Positions 15,612 through 24,336 are shown, counted from the first letter of the stretch. The stretch: DNA of 35,656 nt from Variovorax sp. YR216 (GCF_900107745.1 NZ_FNRO01000033.1:1-35656), one strand, 5' to 3'. The notes: a model not told the origin generated them from the letters alone. Translations and numbers: made by a program.

Positions 15612-16246
15612 TGGGCGCTCAAGCCGGGCTTTTCGAAGCGGCTGACGGCGCGCTGCGTTGCCGTTGGTGCGAGTCGACGCAGGCCTACCAGAACTATCAC
15701 GACAGCGAATGGGGCTTCCCGGTCACGGACGACCGGCGGCTTTTCGAGAAGCTGTGCCTCGAAGGCTTCCAGGCCGGGCTGAGCTGGCTCACCATCCTCA
15801 ACAAGCGCGAGGCCTTCCGGAAGGGCTTCGCGCAGTTCGACGCCGAGAAGGTGGCGCGCTTCGGCGCGAAGGACATCGAACGGCTGCTGGCCGATGCCGG
15901 CATCGTGCGGCACCGGGGCAAGATCGAGTCGGCCATCAACAATTCGAAGCGCGTGCTCGAATTGCGCGACGAATTCGGTTCGCTCGCCGCCTACGCGTGG
16001 CGGTACGAGCCGGATCCGGCATCGCGCCCCGAGGTGCTCACGCACGAGGCGTTGCGGGCCATGACCACCTCGCCCGAATCGGTGGCGATGTCGAAGGACC
16101 TGAAGAAGCGGGGCTGGAGCTTCGTCGGCCCGACCACGGTCTACGCCTTCATGCAGGCGATGGGGCTCGTCAACGACCACATCGAGGGCTGTCACGCGCG
16201 CGAGATCGCGCTGACCGCCCGCGCGAAGCTCAAAGTCCCGCGCTGA
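15611..16246 (+). CDS. tag: DNA-3-methyladenine glycosylase I
   Basis: This 211-residue base-excision enzyme removes 3-methyladenine from alkylated DNA. The zinc ligands align with E. coli Tag: C17, H30 (YHDSEWG), H190 and C194 (NDHIEGC). The catalytic-pocket glutamate is E51 in CLEGFQAGLSW, and the helix-hairpin region FGAKDIERLLADAGIVRHRGKI is intact. It starts at the ATG overlapping the aroQ stop by one base. It ends 15 bases from the convergent spoVR stop. Confidence 0.95.
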   Translation: MGAQAGLFEAADGALRCRWCESTQAYQNYHDSEWGFPVTDDRRLFEKLCLEGFQAGLSWLTILNKREAFRKGFAQFDAEKVARFGAKDIERLLADAGIVRHRGKIESAINNSKRVLELRDEFGSLAAYAWRYEPDPASRPEVLTHEALRAMTTSPESVAMSKDLKKRGWSFVGPTTVYAFMQAMGLVNDHIEGCHAREIALTARAKLKVPR

Positions 16247-16261
16247 GACTTATCCGCCGCG

Positions 16262-17779
16262 CTACGTCGCCTGCGGACCGGACACCTTGCGGTGGCTGAT
16301 GCGCCCCTGGCTGTCGACGCTTTCGAGGTGCACGTCGAAACCCCACAGCCGGGCCACATGCTTGAGCACTTCCTGCGAATCGTCGTGCAGCGGACGGTTG
16401 TTGTGCTGCGTGTGGCGCAGGGTCAGTGAGCGGTCGCCGCGCAGGTTCACGCTCCAGACCTGGATGTTGGGCTCGCGGTGGTTGAGGTCATATTGCCGCG
16501 ACAGGGCCTCGCGCAATTGCCTGTAGCCGCTGTCGTCATGGATGGCGGAAACCTCGAGCTCGGATTCGCTTTCCTTGTCGCTGATCGCGAAGAAGCGGAA
16601 GTCGCGCATCAGCTTCGGCGACAGGAACTGGCCGACGAAGCTCTCGTCCTTGAAATTGCGCATCGCGTAGTCGAGTGACGTCAGCCAGTCGGAGCCCGCA
16701 AGGTCAGGGAACCAGCGCTTGTCCTCCTCTGTCGGCTTCTCGCAGATGCGGCGCAGGTCGGTGTACATCGCGAATCCCAGCGCGTAGGGGTTGATGCCGC
16801 TGTAGGCGCGGTGGCCGATCGGCGGCTGGAACACGACGTTGGTGTGCGACTGCAGCCATTCCATCATGAAGCCGTCCGCCAGCAGGCCTTCGTCATAGAG
16901 TGTGTTGAGCAGCGTGTAGTGCCAGAAGGTGGCCCAGCCTTCGTTCATGACCTGCGTCTGCCGCTGGGGATAGAAGTACTGCCCGATCTTGCGCACGATG
17001 CGCACCACTTCGCGCTGCCACGGTTCCAGCAATGGTGCGTTTTTCTCGATGAAGTAGAGCAGGTTTTCCTGTGGCTCGGCCGGGAAGCGCTGCTTGGCGG
17101 CTTCCTCTTCTTCGGCGGAGCGGGCGCGCCGGGGCAGGGTGCGCCAGAGGTCGTTGACCTGTTGCTGCAGATGATGCTCGCGCTCCTCGCGGCGGGCCTG
17201 TTCCTGGCTGAGCGACAGCTTCTGCGGGCGGCGATAGCGGTCGACGCCGTGATTCATGAGCGCGTGGCAGGAGTCGAGCAGGTCCTCGACCGCCGAGACG
17301 CCGTGGCGCTCCTCGCATTCGGAGATGTAGTTCCGCGCGTAGACGAGGTAGTCGATGATGGACGACGCATCCGTCCACATCTTGAAGAGGTAGTTGCCCT
17401 TGAAGAAGCTGTTGTGGCCGTAGGCGGCGTGCGCGATCACCAATGCCTGCATCGCCATGGTGTTCTCTTCCATGAGGTAGGCGATGCAGGGGTCCGAATT
17501 GATGACGATCTCGTAGGCCAGGCCCATGTGGCCGCGGCGGTAGTTCTTCTCGGTCTGGATGAACTGCTTGCCGTACGACCAGTGCCGGTAGATGACTGGC
17601 ATGCCGACGGAGGCGTAGGCATCCATCATCTGCTCGGCGGTGATGATCTCGAGCTGGTTGGCGTAGGTGTCGAGCTTGTAGCCCCTGGCCACGCGCGCGA
17701 TCTCTGCGTGGTACTGCTCGATGAGTTCGAAAGTCCAGTCGGACGGGCTGGGCAAGTGCGTCCGGGTCTTTTCGTTCAC
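16262..17779 (-). CDS. spoVR: SpoVR/YcgB family protein
   Basis: This 505-residue member of the SpoVR family has no established biochemical activity. Family landmarks include WTFELIEQYHAEIARVA, the HMGLAYEIVINSDPCIAYLMEENTM region, GHNSFFKGNYLFK, NEGWATFWHYTLLNTLYDEG and INPYALGFAMY. GTG at 17779 overlaps the preceding stop by four bases (GTGA), which points to translational coupling. It is the third gene of the conserved prkA-yhbH-spoVR set, linked to sporulation in Bacillus and to stress or nitrogen starvation in enterics. Confidence 0.95.
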   Translation of the reverse strand: MNEKTRTHLPSPSDWTFELIEQYHAEIARVARGYKLDTYANQLEIITAEQMMDAYASVGMPVIYRHWSYGKQFIQTEKNYRRGHMGLAYEIVINSDPCIAYLMEENTMAMQALVIAHAAYGHNSFFKGNYLFKMWTDASSIIDYLVYARNYISECEERHGVSAVEDLLDSCHALMNHGVDRYRRPQKLSLSQEQARREEREHHLQQQVNDLWRTLPRRARSAEEEEAAKQRFPAEPQENLLYFIEKNAPLLEPWQREVVRIVRKIGQYFYPQRQTQVMNEGWATFWHYTLLNTLYDEGLLADGFMMEWLQSHTNVVFQPPIGHRAYSGINPYALGFAMYTDLRRICEKPTEEDKRWFPDLAGSDWLTSLDYAMRNFKDESFVGQFLSPKLMRDFRFFAISDKESESELEVSAIHDDSGYRQLREALSRQYDLNHREPNIQVWSVNLRGDRSLTLRHTQHNNRPLHDDSQEVLKHVARLWGFDVHLESVDSQGRISHRKVSGPQAT

Positions 17780-19068
17780 GCCGTTCCTCTCTCTTTCTTG
17801 AACAGCTCGCGGAACACCGGGTAGATGTCCTGCGCATCAGAGACCTTGCGCATCGCGAAGTTCTTGTGCGACTCGAGCAGCGCCGTGTATTCCTCCCACA
17901 TGTTCTGCTCGGCTTCGGCCACCTGCACGTAGGCGTAGTAACGCACCAGCGGCAGCAGGTGGTCGGCCAGCAGCTCGCGGCAGCGGCCGCTGTCCTGGTG
18001 CCAGTTGTCGCCGTCGCTGGCCTGCGCCCCGTAGATGTTCCAGTCGGTGCTCGGGTAGCGCGCCCGGATGATGTCGAGCATCAGCGTGAGAGCGCTCGAC
18101 ACAACGGTGCCGCCGGTTTCGGTGGCATGGAAGAACTCCTCTTCCGACACCTCGGCCGCCTGCGTGTGGTGGCGGATGAAGACGAGGTCAATCTTCTCGT
18201 AGTGCTTCGTCAGGAAGAGATACAGCAGCATGAAGAAGCGCTTGGACATGTCCTTGCGCGCTTCATCCATCGAGCCCGACACGTCCATCAGGCAGAACAT
18301 CACCGCCTTGGCGGAGGGGACCGGGACCCGCACGCGATTGCGATAGCGCAGGTCGATCGGATCGAGGAAGGGCACGTGCTTGGCCTTGCTGCGCAGTTCT
18401 TCGAGCTTGGCCTCCGTTTCGCGAATCTCGCGCTGCACCATCGCATCCGCCACCCGCGGGCTGCGCTGCAGGTGAAGCAGGTGCGCTTCGAGTTCACGGA
18501 TCTCGCGGCGCGAGTCTCCGCCCAGCGCAATGCGCCGCGCCAGTGCGCCGCGCATCGAACGCACCACGTGCAGATTGCTGGGGTTGCCGTCGCTGACGAA
18601 GCCGGCGCGGTGGCTCTTCCATTCGGGCACTTCCGCGAGCTGTGTGCGGATCAGGTGGGGAAGGGCGAGGTCCTCGAAGAAGACCCGCATGAACTCTTCC
18701 TTGGTGAGGCGGAAGACGAAATCGTCCTCTCCCCCTTCGCCATCGCCCGCCTGCGAGCCGCTTCCCGAGCCGGCACCGCCGCCCTGCGGTCTTTCGATGC
18801 GGTCACCCTTGACGTACTCGCGATTGCCCGGATGCACGTATTCGCGGTCGCCGCCCTGGCCGTGACCGAACACCGGCTCGGAGACATCGCGCTTGGGCAG
18901 CGTGATGTCCTCGCCCTGTTCGAGATCGCGGATGCCCCGGCCACTGACCGCGCGGCGAACGGCCTCCCCGATCTGCTCGCGGTAGCGCCGCAGGAAACGC
19001 TCGCGGTTGCCGATGGACTTGTTCTTTCCTGACAACCGGCGGTCGATGATCTGCTGCAGCATGGCCAC
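17776..19068 (-). CDS. yeaH: YeaH/YhbH family protein (DUF444, VWA-like)
   Basis: This 430-residue protein has a basic, disordered N-terminus with a Gly/Ser-rich run (96-113) and a C-terminal von Willebrand A-like fold carrying the metal site DVSGSM (D262, S264, S266), followed by YLFLTKHYEKIDLVFIRHHTQA. It is a partner of the PrkA-type kinase in the same operon, with unknown molecular role. The GTG at 19068 has GGAGGT six bases upstream, better spaced than the ATG two codons later. There are 24 bases between it and prkA. Confidence 0.95.
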   Translation of the reverse strand: MAMLQQIIDRRLSGKNKSIGNRERFLRRYREQIGEAVRRAVSGRGIRDLEQGEDITLPKRDVSEPVFGHGQGGDREYVHPGNREYVKGDRIERPQGGGAGSGSGSQAGDGEGGEDDFVFRLTKEEFMRVFFEDLALPHLIRTQLAEVPEWKSHRAGFVSDGNPSNLHVVRSMRGALARRIALGGDSRREIRELEAHLLHLQRSPRVADAMVQREIRETEAKLEELRSKAKHVPFLDPIDLRYRNRVRVPVPSAKAVMFCLMDVSGSMDEARKDMSKRFFMLLYLFLTKHYEKIDLVFIRHHTQAAEVSEEEFFHATETGGTVVSSALTLMLDIIRARYPSTDWNIYGAQASDGDNWHQDSGRCRELLADHLLPLVRYYAYVQVAEAEQNMWEEYTALLESHKNFAMRKVSDAQDIYPVFRELFKKERGTA

Positions 19069-19092
19069 GGCCGGACCTCCTTCCCTAGCTCG

Positions 19093-21015
19093 TCATGAGC
19101 TCTTGCGTACGCGTAGATACCACTCGCACAGCAGACGCACCTGTTTGGCGGTGTAGCCCTTCTGCACCATGCGATTGACGAAATCCTCGTGCTTCTTGAG
19201 CTCGTCGGCGCTGCTCTTGGCGTTGAAGCTGATGACCGGCAGAAGTTCCTCGGTGTTCGAGAACATCTTCTTCTCGATCACGGTACGCAGCTTCTCGTAG
19301 CTGGTCCACAGCGGGTTCTTGCCTGCATTGCCGGCACGCGCGCGCAGCACGAAGTTGACGATTTCGTTGCGGAAGTCCTTCGGGTTGCTGATGCCCGCGG
19401 GCTTCTCGATCTTTTCGAGCTCGGCGTTGAGCGAGCTGCGGTCGAACACTTCGCCGGTGTCCTGGTCGCGGTATTCCTGGTCCTGGATCCAGTAGTCGGC
19501 GTAGGTGACGTAGCGGTCGAAGATGTTCTGGCCGTACTCCGAGTAGCTTTCGAGGTACGCCGTCTGGATCTCCTTGCCGATGAACTCCGCGTAGCGCGGG
19601 GCGATCAGCTCCTTGATGTAGGACAGGTACTTCTGCTCGGTCTCGGGCGCGAACTGCTCGCGCTCGATCTGCTGCTCGAGCACGTACATCAGGTGCACCG
19701 GATTGGCCGCGACTTCGCTGCTGTCGAAGTTGAAGACCTTCGAGATGATCTTGAAGGCGAAGCGCGTCGAGACACCGCTCATGCCCTCGTCGACACCTGC
19801 ATAGTCGCGGTACTCCTGGATGGACTTGGCCTTGGGGTCGGTGTCCTTCAGGTTGTCGCCGTCATAGACCTGCATCTTGCTGAAGATGCTGGAGTTCTCC
19901 GGCTCCTTCAGCCGCGTGAGCACGGAGAACTGCGACATCATGCGCAGCGTGCCGGGCGCGCACGGCGCCTGGGCGAGCGACGAGTTGCGCACCAGCTTCT
20001 CGTAGATCTTGATTTCCTCGGAGACGCGCAGGCAGTAGGGCACCTTGACGATGTATATCCGGTCGAGGAAGGCCTCGTTGTTCTTGTTGTTGCGGAAAGC
20101 CTTCCATTCGCTCTCGTTGCTGTGCGCGAGCACGATGCCGTCGAAAGGAATGGCGCCGAAGCCTTCGGTGCCCTTGAAGTTGCCTTCCTGCGTGGCGGTC
20201 AGCAGCGGATGCAGCACCTTGATCGGCGCCTTGAACATTTCCACGAACTCGAGCAGGCCCTGGTTTGCGAGGCACAGGCCGCCGGAGTAGGCGTAGGCAT
20301 CGGGATCGTCCTGCGCATAGTCCTCGAGCTTGCGGATGTCGATCTTGCCGACCAGCGAGGAGATGTCCTGGTTGTTCTCGTCGCCGGGCTCGGTCTTCGC
20401 GACCGCGATCTGCCGCAGCACGGACGGATAGCGCTTGACCACCTGGAACTGGCGGATGTCGCCGCCATACTCTTCCAGCCGCTTCACTGCCCAGGGAGAC
20501 AGGATGCGCTGCAGGTAGCGACGTGGGATGCCGTACTCCTTTTCGAGGATCTCGCCGTCTTCGGTGGCGTCGAAGAGACCGAGCGGCGATTCGTTCACCG
20601 GCGAGCCCTTGATCGAATAGAAGGGCACGTGCTCCATGAGCTGCTTCAGGCGCTCGGCGATCGAGCTCTTGCCGCCACCCACGGGGCCCAGCAGATAGAG
20701 GATCTGCTTCTTCTCTTCGAGACCCTGCGCGCCGTGGCGGAAGTACGAGACCACTTGTTCGATGGCATCTTCCATGCCGTAGAACTCGCGGAACGCGGGG
20801 TAGATCTTGATGACCTTGTTGGCGAAGATCCGCGACAGGCGGGGGTCGTTGCGCGTATCCACCAACTCCGGCTCACCGATGGCCTTGAGCATGCGCTCGG
20901 CCGCGGTCGCGTAGGCCAGCGGATCCCGCTTGCAGATCTCCAAGTACTCCTGCAAGGACAGGACCTCTTCGCGCGTACGTTCGTAACGAGCCGCGAAGTT
21001 ACTGATGACATCCAT
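19093..21015 (-). CDS. prkA: PrkA/YeaG family serine protein kinase
   Basis: This 640-residue protein has an AAA-type PrkA domain with P-loop GPVGGGKSS (110-118) and a C-terminal PrkA kinase-like domain. Family phrases include SPWAVKRLEEYGGD, PDAYAYSGGLCLANQGLLEFVEMFKAPI and LIAPRYAEFIGKEIQTAYLESYSEYGQNIFDRY. Homologues are reported as serine/threonine kinases or AAA proteases acting in stress and stationary phase. The ATG at 21015 is supported by GGAGG five bases upstream; longer frames to 21075 run into the leader. It is the first gene of the operon, and a sigma-54 type promoter candidate lies about 65-80 bases upstream. Confidence 0.96.
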   Translation of the reverse strand: MDVISNFAARYERTREEVLSLQEYLEICKRDPLAYATAAERMLKAIGEPELVDTRNDPRLSRIFANKVIKIYPAFREFYGMEDAIEQVVSYFRHGAQGLEEKKQILYLLGPVGGGKSSIAERLKQLMEHVPFYSIKGSPVNESPLGLFDATEDGEILEKEYGIPRRYLQRILSPWAVKRLEEYGGDIRQFQVVKRYPSVLRQIAVAKTEPGDENNQDISSLVGKIDIRKLEDYAQDDPDAYAYSGGLCLANQGLLEFVEMFKAPIKVLHPLLTATQEGNFKGTEGFGAIPFDGIVLAHSNESEWKAFRNNKNNEAFLDRIYIVKVPYCLRVSEEIKIYEKLVRNSSLAQAPCAPGTLRMMSQFSVLTRLKEPENSSIFSKMQVYDGDNLKDTDPKAKSIQEYRDYAGVDEGMSGVSTRFAFKIISKVFNFDSSEVAANPVHLMYVLEQQIEREQFAPETEQKYLSYIKELIAPRYAEFIGKEIQTAYLESYSEYGQNIFDRYVTYADYWIQDQEYRDQDTGEVFDRSSLNAELEKIEKPAGISNPKDFRNEIVNFVLRARAGNAGKNPLWTSYEKLRTVIEKKMFSNTEELLPVISFNAKSSADELKKHEDFVNRMVQKGYTAKQVRLLCEWYLRVRKSS

Positions 21016-21079
21016 AGACACCTCCATCGAGTCAGCGGGGCGCTGCCCGGAGTTTCCGTGCTGCACACGTTGCATCGTT

Positions 21080-21095
21080 CGCAGGAATGGTGCCA
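21080..21095 (-). promoter_or_regulatory. candidate sigma-54 (-24/-12) promoter of prkA operon
   Basis: The minus strand reads TGGCACCATTCCTGCG. Against the consensus TGGCAC-N5-TTGC this keeps the whole -24 block and the GC of -12, with the obligatory ten bases between GG and GC; only one T of the -12 block is changed. Transcription would start near 21069, leaving a leader of about 54 bases. An inverted repeat TGCACAC/GTGTGCA flanks it (21062-21068 and 21102-21108). The E. coli yeaGH operon is known to depend on sigma-54, which supports the call. Confidence 0.6.
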
Positions 21096-21456
21096 GGTGA
21101 TGTGTGCACGCTTTGGATCAACTCCTCAAGCAGGTACTTGTTCAAAGCATAGAACAAAGAGAGCGCCGAGCAAATTGCTTTTGGGATAAGAACCACAGGA
21201 AGTTTGAAAGTTCAGCGCAAAAGTTGCGGGCATCGTGAACTCATTGAGTAACCCGACGTGCACGATGGGCGAAGTGTGGCGATCGTCGTGCGCACGGAGG
21301 TGCCGACCGTGTCGGGATTCATCGTGTGCACTTGTCGGTTCTTTCCATATTTCCAGACGCTGTATTTCCAATCGAACGCGCGACGCGAGTCGGCGGCATA
21401 CGAATAAACGTGAATGGCGCGACAATCTCTGCATATTCATAAACAGCGGCGCGCAG
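21096..21456. other. gene-free region upstream of prkA
   Basis: This is a 360-base stretch without a convincing gene, of lower GC than its surroundings. It probably holds activator sites for the prkA operon. Repeated CGTGC/GCACG-type words occur, for example near 21257-21267 and 21288-21296, and CAAG-N6-CTTG lies at about 21128-21141. I could not match any of them to a named activator site. Confidence 0.4.
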
Positions 21457-21490
21457 CAAAAAAGCGGCCGATGGGCCGCCTTTTCTTCTT
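21457..21490. terminator. bidirectional Rho-independent terminator
   Basis: The stem GCGGCC (21464-21469) pairs with GGCCGC (21474-21479) across the loop GATG. An A-run lies to the left and TTTTCTTCTTT to the right, so it can end minus-strand transcription from the Bug protein gene (stop at 21521) and could also block plus-strand readthrough. It insulates that operon from prkA. Confidence 0.75.
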
Positions 21491-21520
21491 TGCGGTTCGA
21501 ACCGCTGCCCAAGATCGCGC

Positions 21521-22507
21521 TCACTCGACCTTGCCGATCTTCCGGACCGCTTCCGTCATGGTGCTTGCATCCGCAGTCCAGTAGGCTTGGAACGCCGGCG
21601 CATCGAGATACGCGAGCGGGCTGCCCGCCTTTTCGATCACCTGTGCCACCGCCGGGTCCGCAGCGACCTTGGCCGAAGCCGCGCGGAGCTTGCGGACGAC
21701 TTCGTCCGGCGTTCCGGCCGGAACGAAGAGGCCCGACCACTGCGCGAATTTCACGTCGTATCCGGCCTGCTGCAGACTGGGCACGCCGGGCAGCGCCGCG
21801 AGCGGCTGATCGCCCCAATGCGCAAGCGCGCGCAGCTTGCCGGCGTTGATCTGCTGCACGACGGTAGCCGGTCCGCTCGCCACTGCGTCCACCTGGCCGG
21901 CGAGCAGGGCCATGACCGCGGGCCCCGCACCGGTGTACGGAATGTGCGTCATGCGAAAGCCGGCGGCGTTCTTCAGCATCTCCATCGGCACGTGCATGGT
22001 GCCGTAGTTGCCGGAACTGCCGTAGTTGTAGGTGCCCGGTTTGGTGCGCGCGTCGGCGATGAACTCCGCCAGGTTCTTCCATGGTGCATCGGCGCGCACC
22101 ACCAGCACGGTCGGATCGGCGGTGAAGCGCGCGATCGGCTTGAACTGGTTCATCTGGTAGGCAGGCTTGCGCTCCAGGATCGCGTCCGCTTCCGGGAGGA
22201 TCGAGATCGACGACAGGCTCAGAAGCACGGTGTAACCGTCCGCAGGTGCGCGGGCGACGAAACCGATGCCCACCGCGCCGCCGGCTCCGGCCCGGTTGTC
22301 GACAACCACCGGCTGCTTGAGTTCGCGCGACAAGGCCTCGGCCACCGGCCGGGCCACCGTGTCGGCCACGCCGCCGGGCGGGAAGGGCACGACCATGGTG
22401 ATCGGCTTCTGGGGCCAATCGCCCTGCGCCAAGGCGGCGGGTACAGCGCCAATCCCCGCCGTCGCGAGCAGCCCCATCTGCAGCAGCGCGCGTCGTGATG
22501 CGTTCAT
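21521..22507 (-). CDS. Bug/TctC-family solute-binding protein
   Basis: This 328-residue periplasmic receptor belongs to the tripartite tricarboxylate transporter family. The signal region NASRRALLQMGLLATAGIGAVPAALA resembles a twin-arginine leader. Mature-domain landmarks are WPQKPITMVVPFPPGGVADTVAR, VVDNRAGAGGAVGIGFVA, YNYGSSGNYGTMHVPMEML and HIPYTGAGPAVMALLAGQVD. These proteins usually bind carboxylates. No TctA/TctB membrane genes are present. It lies 48 bases after the FAH-family gene and is probably co-transcribed. ATG 22507 has GGAGA eight bases upstream. Confidence 0.92.
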   Translation of the reverse strand: MNASRRALLQMGLLATAGIGAVPAALAQGDWPQKPITMVVPFPPGGVADTVARPVAEALSRELKQPVVVDNRAGAGGAVGIGFVARAPADGYTVLLSLSSISILPEADAILERKPAYQMNQFKPIARFTADPTVLVVRADAPWKNLAEFIADARTKPGTYNYGSSGNYGTMHVPMEMLKNAAGFRMTHIPYTGAGPAVMALLAGQVDAVASGPATVVQQINAGKLRALAHWGDQPLAALPGVPSLQQAGYDVKFAQWSGLFVPAGTPDEVVRKLRAASAKVAADPAVAQVIEKAGSPLAYLDAPAFQAYWTADASTMTEAVRKIGKVE

Positions 22508-22555
22508 ATATGTTGTCTCCGTCTCGTGGTGTTTGAATGCTGTCGGATCGGCGAA

Positions 22556-23428
22556 TCACACGAACCGGTTTTCCAGCACGCCCAGGCCGTCGATTTCGAT
22601 CCGGACCACGTCGCCCGACTTGAGGTACTGCGGCGGCGTGAGGCCCATGCCGACCCCGGCCGGCGTCCCGGTGGCAATCACGTCGCCCGCATTCAGCGTA
22701 ATGCCGCGCGAGCAGGTCTCGATCAGCGTCGGGATGTCGAAGATCAGGTCGGTGGTGAGACCGTCCTGACGCTGCTCGCCGTTGACCCAGCAGCGGACCC
22801 GGGTATCGGTCCCGTCGAGCTCGTCGGCGGTGACGATCCACGGGCCCATCGGGCAGAAGGTGTCGAACGACTTCCCCAGATCCCACTGCTGGTGCCGCAT
22901 CTGCACGTCGCGCGCGGTCACGTCGTTGACGATCGTGTAGCCGTAAACGTGCGACATGGCGGCCTCGCGCGTGATGTTGCGGCCGGGCTTGCCGATCACC
23001 ACCGCCAGTTCGGCTTCGTAGTCGATCTGCGCCGAGATCGCTTCACCGGGCAGGTGCACCTCGTCGTTCGGGCCGATCACGCATTCCGGCACCTTGGTGA
23101 ATACGATCGGCCATGAATCGACCTTGGCGGCGCTGTTCTTGAACACGGATCCCGACAGTTCCTTCGCATGCGCGTGGTAGTTGCGCCCCACGCAGAAGAT
23201 GTTGCGGCGCTGCATGGGCAGCGGTGCTTCGAGCCGGACAGCGCCGAGCGCCACGGCCTCGCCGGTCGCCGGCAGGCGGGAGTCGCCGGTGGCCTGCGCC
23301 TCGATGAGCGAGAGTGCGCCGCGTCGGGTGCGCGGGGGCTCGATCTGGAACGGCGACACCGTCTGGCCATCGGCCGAGACGAGGCCGACCTGCCGACGGC
23401 CTTGATATTGGAAGGTGGCAATGCGCAA
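22556..23428 (-). CDS. fumarylacetoacetate hydrolase (FAH) family protein
   Basis: This is a 290-residue FAH-fold enzyme; members hydrolyse, hydrate or decarboxylate beta-keto or ring-cleavage acids. The core motifs CVGRNYHAHAKEL, FTKVPECVIGPND, QIDYEAELAVVIGK (metal-binding acids), YTIVNDVTARDVQ and GDVIATGTPAGVG are present. I chose a TTG start at 23428: AAGGAG stands six bases before it and the residues RIATFQYQG follow as in relatives; a TTG at 23452 lacks such a site. It is divergent from the GntR gene, with ACCAA repeats between. Substrate unknown. Confidence 0.9.
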   Translation of the reverse strand: MRIATFQYQGRRQVGLVSADGQTVSPFQIEPPRTRRGALSLIEAQATGDSRLPATGEAVALGAVRLEAPLPMQRRNIFCVGRNYHAHAKELSGSVFKNSAAKVDSWPIVFTKVPECVIGPNDEVHLPGEAISAQIDYEAELAVVIGKPGRNITREAAMSHVYGYTIVNDVTARDVQMRHQQWDLGKSFDTFCPMGPWIVTADELDGTDTRVRCWVNGEQRQDGLTTDLIFDIPTLIETCSRGITLNAGDVIATGTPAGVGMGLTPPQYLKSGDVVRIEIDGLGVLENRFV

Positions 23429-23447
23429 AATGATCTCCTTTTGACAG

Positions 23448-23474
23448 ACCAAATGCTACCAATGCGATACCAAG
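23448..23474. promoter_or_regulatory. candidate GntR operator between FAH gene and gntR
   Basis: Three ACCAA units start at about 23448, 23458 and 23469, spaced 10-11 bases, that is on one face of the helix. The core TACCAATGCGATACCAA closely matches TACCAATCGATACCAA in the control region of the next plus-strand operon (24320-24336). Sharing across two promoters around a GntR gene suggests its binding site. Confidence 0.55.
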
Positions 23475-23550
23475 TGCACAATAGAGTCCGGCACCCGCAT
23501 CGACGTTGATACGATCGGTGCGTCCCACCCACTCATCCTGTTCCGCCATC

Positions 23551-24222
23551 GTGCACAGTGCCCTGACCCTGCGGGAAGCAATTCTCGAGAACCTGAAGTC
23601 GCGCGCCTGGCGTGCCGGCCACCGGCTGCCGACCGAGCGCGAGCTGTGCGGGCAATTCGGGCTGAGCCGATCGACGGTGCGGCGGGTGCTCGGCGATCTG
23701 AAGACCCGCGGCCTCATCACGCAGACCGTCGGCAGCGGCACCTACGTCAGCCACGATGTAGGCCGTGCGCTGGCGGACATCAGCAGCGGTGAATCGCCGC
23801 TCGCCACCAGTCCGGCGGAGCTCATGAGTGCGCGCCTCGTGCTGGAACCCGCGATCATCGCGATGGTGATCGGCAACGCGACGGCAGCGGATTTCGAGAG
23901 GATGGACCAGTGCTGCGACAAGGGCGAGGCGGCCGCGACCATCGAGGAGTTCGAGCTGTGGGACGGCAAGCTGCACGAGGCGATCGCCGACGCCGCGCAC
24001 AACAGTTTCATCTCCACCGTCTTCCAGCGCATGAACGAGGTCCGGGCGCAAAGCGAGTGGGGCATGCTCAAGCGCCGGAGCGCCACGCCCGAGCGGCGGC
24101 TCGAATACCAGCGCGAGCATCGCGACCTCGTGGCGGCGCTGAAGGATCGCGACAGCGCCCGGGCGGCGGAGCTTTGCCTCGGGCATCTGGTGCATGTGCG
24201 CCGCAACCTGCTCGGCTTCTGA
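23551..24222 (+). CDS. GntR-family regulator with FCD domain (FadR subfamily)
   Basis: The N-terminal winged helix reads LPTERELCGQFGLSRSTVRRVLGDLKTRGLITQTVGSGTYVS. A C-terminal all-helical FCD domain follows, with the expected acidic and histidine ligands (WDGKLHEAIADAAHN, then EHRDLVAAL and HLVHVRR), which binds a metal and a small carboxylate effector in relatives. The start is uncertain: GTG 23551 gives the normal short lead into the helix, while TTG 23506 would add 15 unrelated residues; neither has a good ribosome site. It likely represses the divergent FAH operon and the downstream Bug operon until its substrate appears. Confidence 0.9.
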   Translation: MHSALTLREAILENLKSRAWRAGHRLPTERELCGQFGLSRSTVRRVLGDLKTRGLITQTVGSGTYVSHDVGRALADISSGESPLATSPAELMSARLVLEPAIIAMVIGNATAADFERMDQCCDKGEAAATIEEFELWDGKLHEAIADAAHNSFISTVFQRMNEVRAQSEWGMLKRRSATPERRLEYQREHRDLVAALKDRDSARAAELCLGHLVHVRRNLLGF

Positions 24223-24239
24223 TTGGCGCCCACGCCACA

Positions 24240-24260
24240 CCGGGTTGCGGACTAACCCGG
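24240..24260 (+). terminator. hairpin downstream of the GntR gene
   Basis: A perfect 7-base stem, CCGGGTT (24240-24246) with AACCCGG (24254-24260), lies 18 bases after the GntR stop. No T-run follows, so termination is possible but not assured. It separates the regulator from the Bug operon promoter. Confidence 0.4.
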
Positions 24261-24293
24261 CCTTGCATTGACCCCGGTCCGGGTGCTCGCTAT

Positions 24294-24336
24294 ATTGGTT
24301 TCCGATTGGCGAGCAAGTATACCAATCGATACCAAT
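24294..24336. promoter_or_regulatory. candidate GntR operator upstream of Bug protein operon
   Basis: The left arm ATTGGTTTCCGATTGG (24294-24309) is an imperfect inverted copy of the right arm CCAATCGATACCAAT (24322-24336), with one inserted base and an AT-containing spacer. The right arm repeats the ACCAA pattern of 23448-23474. It lies 41 bases before the start codon, a position suited to repression. Confidence 0.55.

Noticed and set aside
15257..16246. Longer reading frame that would add 118 residues to Tag
   Set aside because: The extra part is an out-of-frame read of aroQ with Arg-rich sequence; the real start is the ATG overlapping the aroQ stop.
19189..21189. Long plus-strand open frame (666 codons) across prkA
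   Set aside because: It mirrors the prkA coding strand, has low-complexity Leu/Val/Arg/Asp composition and no family motif; long antisense frames are expected in GC-rich DNA. The same applies to 27551-29380 over dnaK, 6868-8211 and 8407-9690 over the RND pump, and 17866-19032 over yeaH.
21109..21456. NtrC-type enhancer sites upstream of prkA
   Set aside because: Several GTGCAC-like words exist, but none forms a convincing paired NtrC site, so I did not annotate one.
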